DNA of 8,252 bases from Betaproteobacteria bacterium (lineage in GTDB: Bacteria; Pseudomonadota; Gammaproteobacteria; Burkholderiales; SG8-41): contig JAJTHX010000349.1 of NCBI GenBank assembly GCA_021300125.1, forward strand, positions 1-8,252, read 5' to 3'. The translations under genes were made by a program, and so were the position numbers. Positions 5,756 through 8,252 of this stretch are shown one piece after another. The notes under the pieces are model-generated. The model was given only the letters and a program-made list of their open reading frames with translations, was not told the origin of the DNA and did not search any database. The stretch's first letter is position 1; every line of letters begins with the position of its first letter.

Positions 5756-7015
5756 ATGAATGTGATCATGCCGCAGCTGGGCGAGACCGTCGCCGAAGGC
5801 ACCGTCACCAAGTGGTACAAGAAGGTCGGCGACAGCGTGAAGGCCGACGAGACGCTGTTCGATGTCGAGACCGACAAGGTCAGCACCGAGATCCCGTCGC
5901 CGGTGGCCGGCGTCATCGCCGAGATCGTGGTCGCCGAAGGGGCGGTGGCCAAGGTGGGCGCGACACTGGCGGTGATCGGTGAAGCCGGCGGGGCACAGGC
6001 CGCACCGGCGGCGAAGGCGGCGGCACCGGCGGCAACACCAGCAGCCGCAGCACCGGCAGCCGTGGCGCCGGGTGCAGCACTGCCGCGGCGCTCGCGCATC
6101 GATCCCGCGCAACGGCTGTCGCCGGTGGTGCGCCGGCTGGTGGCCGAACACAGTCTCAACCCTGCAGACATCACCGGCACCGGCCGTGACGGGCGCATCA
6201 CCCGCGAGGATGTCACCGCGTTCATCGCCGGCCGCGGGGCTGGCGCCGCGCCCGCCGCAAGGCCGATGCCGGCATCGGCCCCTGCCCCTGCACCCGCCCA
6301 GGCCGGCCAGTCCGTGGCCTTCAATCCGGTGCGCCGGCGCGTTGCGGAAAACACCGCAAAATCCTGGCAGGCCGCGCCGCATGTGCTGCAGCTGGTGGAG
6401 GCCGATTTCCTGAAGGTGGACGAGGCGCGTGCCGCCCACGGCAAGGCGTGGAAGGCGCGCGAGGGATTCTCACTGACCTACCTGCCGTTCATCGTGCGCG
6501 CGGTGTCGATCGCGCTGGGCAAGTTTCCCAAGCTCAACGCGAGCCTTGCCGGCGACGGCCTGACCCTGCACCGCCGCATCAACATCGGCATTGCGGTCGA
6601 TCTGAATTTCGATGGGCTGGTGGTGCCGGTGCTGAAGGATGTGCCGGCAAAGTCGCTGCCGCAGATCGCGCGCGAGATCAACGACCTCGCCACGCGGGCG
6701 CGCGCCGGAAAGCTGCGCCCGGACGAGATGACCGAGGGCACCTACACCATCACCAACAACGGCGCCTTCGGCACGGTCATCACCGCTCCGATCATCAACC
6801 AGCCGCAGGTGGCGATCCTCTCGGCCGACGGCATCCGCAAGAAGCCGGTGGTGATCGAGTCCGCCGGCGGTGACGCCATCGCCATCCGGCCGGTTGGCGT
6901 GCTGGCGCAGAGTTTCGACCACCGCGCGGTGGACGGCTCGTACTCCGCCTCATTCCTGGCAGAAGTGAAGAACGCGATCGAATCCCGCAACTGGGTGCAG
7001 GCGCTGGAGGCTTGA
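5756..7015 (+). CDS. Dihydrolipoamide acyltransferase (E2 component) of a 2-oxoacid dehydrogenase complex
   Basis: This encodes a 419-residue E2, which accepts the acyl group from E1 on its lipoyl arm and transfers it to CoA while forming the core of the complex. One lipoyl domain spans residues 1-76, with the lipoylated lysine K41 in 'VETDKVSTE'. An Ala/Pro-rich flexible linker (about 78-112) precedes a peripheral subunit-binding domain at about 119-158 ('LSPVVRRLVAEHSLNPADI', 'GRDGRITREDV'). A second Ala/Pro linker leads to the catalytic domain from about residue 185. The active-site motif 'FDHRAVDG' contains H389 and D393; 'TITNNGAFGT' and 'INQPQVAIL' are also typical. AGGAG at 5745-5749 sits 6 bases from the ATG. 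One lipoyl domain is usual for acetoin, branched-chain and 2-oxoglutarate type E2. It belongs with the E1 genes upstream; no E3 gene follows. Confidence 0.95.
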   Translation: MNVIMPQLGETVAEGTVTKWYKKVGDSVKADETLFDVETDKVSTEIPSPVAGVIAEIVVAEGAVAKVGATLAVIGEAGGAQAAPAAKAAAPAATPAAAAPAAVAPGAALPRRSRIDPAQRLSPVVRRLVAEHSLNPADITGTGRDGRITREDVTAFIAGRGAGAAPAARPMPASAPAPAPAQAGQSVAFNPVRRRVAENTAKSWQAAPHVLQLVEADFLKVDEARAAHGKAWKAREGFSLTYLPFIVRAVSIALGKFPKLNASLAGDGLTLHRRINIGIAVDLNFDGLVVPVLKDVPAKSLPQIAREINDLATRARAGKLRPDEMTEGTYTITNNGAFGTVITAPIINQPQVAILSADGIRKKPVVIESAGGDAIAIRPVGVLAQSFDHRAVDGSYSASFLAEVKNAIESRNWVQALEA

Positions 7016-7027
7016 AAGCGAATTACG

Positions 7028-7146
7028 AATGAACAGGATGGACAGGATCTACAGGATAAGGGAGTAATCCGGATGCGTGCAATCGACCGGTATGCCAAAA
7101 AAGCGTGCGGGGTTTTATCCTGAACATCCTGTCCATCCTGGACATT
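7028..7146. repeat. Inverted repeat element 3, CAGGAT modules, 9-base period
   Basis: The left arm at 7028-7059 has CAGGAT three times at 9-base steps (7034, 7043, 7052). The right arm at 7115-7146 has the complementary ATCCTG modules. The 32-base arms match at 28 positions, and the loop is 55 bases (7060-7114). It shares module and architecture with element 2, but the loops do not look alike, so the two are separate copies of a family rather than a recent duplication of one segment. It fills the gap between E2 and the beta-hydroxyacid dehydrogenase gene. Only TTTT at 7149-7152 follows, which is weak for a terminator. Confidence 0.85.
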
Positions 7147-7176
7147 GATTTTGAACTTTACATCTAAGGAAACGAC

Positions 7177-8100
7177 ATGGTTGACATGAAAAAACACAAA
7201 CTGGGCTGGATCGGCATTGGACGCATGGGCTATGCGATGGCGGAGCGTCTGGCCAAGGCCGGTTGCGACATCACCGTGTGGAACCGCACCCGCGCCAAGG
7301 CCGAGCCGCTGGCGAAGTCGGGCGCCAAAGTCGCCGACAAGCTGACCGATCTGGCCGGCTGCGACATCGTGTTCACGATGGTGTCCACCGGCAAGGATGT
7401 GAAGGAAGTGCTGTTCGGGTCGAATGGCGTGATGTCGGCCGGCGGCAAGCCGAAGATCATCGTCGACAGCACCTCGATCTCTCTCGAGGAATCCGCCGAG
7501 ATCCGCGCCAAGCTCGGCGAAAAAGGCATCCAGCTGCTGGCGGCGCCGGTGTCGGGCAATGCGAAGGTGATCAAGGCGGGCAAGCTGACCGTGGTCGCCT
7601 CCGGCCCGCAGGGGGCCTTCGATGCGGTGAGCCCGTACCTTGAGGCCATCGGCCGCGGCGTGTCCTATGTCGGCGACGGCGAACTCTCGCGCATCGCCAA
7701 GATCTGCCACAACGTGATGCTCGGTGTGGTGATCCAGAACCTGTGCGAGATCACCGTGCTCGCCGAAAAGACCGGCATGAAGCGCCACGCCTTCCTCGAC
7801 TTCCTCAACAAGAGCGTGATGGGCTCGATGTTCACCGCCTACAAGACCCCGGCGCTGTCGAACCTCGATTTCCACGTCACCTTCACGCCGGAGCTGCTGC
7901 GGAAGGACATTGACCTCGGCCTGGCTGCCGGCCGCAACCACGGCGTGCCGATGCCGACCACCAGCGTCACGCGAGACATGGTGCAGACCCTCATCGGCCA
8001 CGGTTATGATCAGGACTTCTCGCAACTGCTGCTGCTGCAGGCGAAGGCCTCGGGCATCGAGTTGAAGTCCGAGAATGTGGATATTGGCGACGGACTCTGA
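7177..8100 (+). CDS. Beta-hydroxyacid dehydrogenase, 3-hydroxyisobutyrate dehydrogenase family (NAD(P)-dependent)
   Basis: This encodes a 307-residue cytoplasmic oxidoreductase. The family oxidises short beta-hydroxyacids such as 3-hydroxyisobutyrate or tartronate to semialdehydes, or runs in reverse. The N-terminal Rossmann domain opens with 'GWIGIGRMGYAMAERLAKAG', and 'VDSTSISLEES' follows at the end of the dinucleotide domain. The substrate loop is 'LAAPVSGNAKVIKAGKLTV', with S126 and G127 conserved, though the aspartate usual before 'APVSG' is alanine (A122) and the second glycine is N128. The catalytic lysine is K175 with N179 four residues on ('AKICHN'), followed by the all-helical C-terminal domain ('FTPELLRKDIDLGLAAG'). 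AAGGA at 7166-7170 supports the ATG at 7177. As part of this operon it probably acts on an intermediate of the same pathway. Valine degradation would combine such an enzyme with a branched-chain dehydrogenase, but the other genes of that route are absent here. Confidence 0.9.
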   Translation: MVDMKKHKLGWIGIGRMGYAMAERLAKAGCDITVWNRTRAKAEPLAKSGAKVADKLTDLAGCDIVFTMVSTGKDVKEVLFGSNGVMSAGGKPKIIVDSTSISLEESAEIRAKLGEKGIQLLAAPVSGNAKVIKAGKLTVVASGPQGAFDAVSPYLEAIGRGVSYVGDGELSRIAKICHNVMLGVVIQNLCEITVLAEKTGMKRHAFLDFLNKSVMGSMFTAYKTPALSNLDFHVTFTPELLRKDIDLGLAAGRNHGVPMPTTSVTRDMVQTLIGHGYDQDFSQLLLLQAKASGIELKSENVDIGDGL

Positions 8101-8127
8101 TCCCGATGCCGAAGGAGGAGAAAAATA

Positions 8128-8252
8128 ATGAATAAAATCAAAAAGTTATTGATTTCGGCGAGCGTGGCCCTGGCAGCACCGCTGCACGCGGCCGATTTCC
8201 CGACCAAGCCGGTGCGCTTCATCGTGGCTTTCCCGCCGGGCAGCGCCACCGA
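8128..8252 (+). CDS. Bug/TctC-family periplasmic substrate-binding protein (N-terminal part, cut by window end)
   Basis: Only the first 41 codons are present. They encode a clear signal peptide: basic start 'MNKIKK', hydrophobic core, and a likely cut near 'LHA' at residue 21. The beginning of a mature TTT receptor follows, 'DFPTKPVRFIVAFPPGSAT', matching the family start pattern of 'P.KP.R.IV.FPPG'. A strong GGAGGAG at 8114-8120 lies 7 bases before the ATG. The gene starts 27 bases after the dehydrogenase stop with no terminator between, so it belongs to the same transcript. Its N-terminus retains the family's usual 'FPPG' loop, where the first receptor has 'GQGAG'. The two are therefore paralogues with probably different ligands rather than copies. 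Confidence 0.85.
   Translation, partial: MNKIKKLLISASVALAAPLHAADFPTKPVRFIVAFPPGSAT

Noticed and set aside
3597..7015. Naming the complex acoABC or bkdAB specifically
   Set aside because: Motifs are shared among pyruvate, acetoin and branched-chain complexes; sequence inspection alone does not separate them and no diagnostic neighbour is present.

Overview
The window is GC-rich, every gene is on the + strand, and it splits into two blocks that look unrelated. Positions 1 to 993 hold three short, tightly packed genes that resemble the head-tail connector region of an HK97-type tailed phage: the end of a gp6-like connector, a head-closure/adaptor protein, and a gp10-like neck or tail-completion protein. 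From position 1055 onward the sequence reads as a catabolic operon of a proteobacterium. Two periplasmic Bug/TctC receptors, a family greatly expanded in Burkholderiales and relatives, point to a betaproteobacterium or a related lineage. This taxonomic call is an inference from gene families, not a search result.

The operon order is: TctC-type receptor (1055-2029), M24 creatinase/Xaa-Pro peptidase-like enzyme (2106-3464), 2-oxoacid dehydrogenase E1 alpha (3597-4622), E1 beta (4610-5587), E2 lipoyl acyltransferase (5756-7015), beta-hydroxyacid dehydrogenase of the 3-hydroxyisobutyrate dehydrogenase family (7177-8100), and the start of a second TctC-type receptor running off the end (8128-8252). 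E1 alpha, E1 beta and E2 together make a TPP- and lipoate-dependent complex that decarboxylates a 2-oxo acid (or acetoin) to an acyl-CoA. No E3 (dihydrolipoamide dehydrogenase) is in the window, so it lies outside or is shared with the housekeeping complexes. The flanking receptors suggest that the substrate is an imported carboxylate. The M24 protein and the beta-hydroxyacid dehydrogenase would supply steps before or after the dehydrogenase. The actual substrate cannot be read from the sequence.

The most distinctive non-coding signal is a set of three long imperfect inverted repeats in three gaps of the operon (3473-3567, 5600-5710, 7028-7146). Each arm is made of short modules repeating every 9 bases: GCCAAG-type in the first element, CAGGAT-type in the other two. 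They look like dispersed intergenic repeat elements that would fold into long hairpins in the operon mRNA.

The phage-like block uses codons differently from the operon (GTC and CTC rather than GTG and CTG, plus AGG arginines), and it stops abruptly with no tail genes, integrase or attachment site visible. This is either the eroded edge of a prophage or an assembly join. No stretch longer than 300 bases lacks a gene; the largest gap is 168 bases and is mostly repeat element 2.
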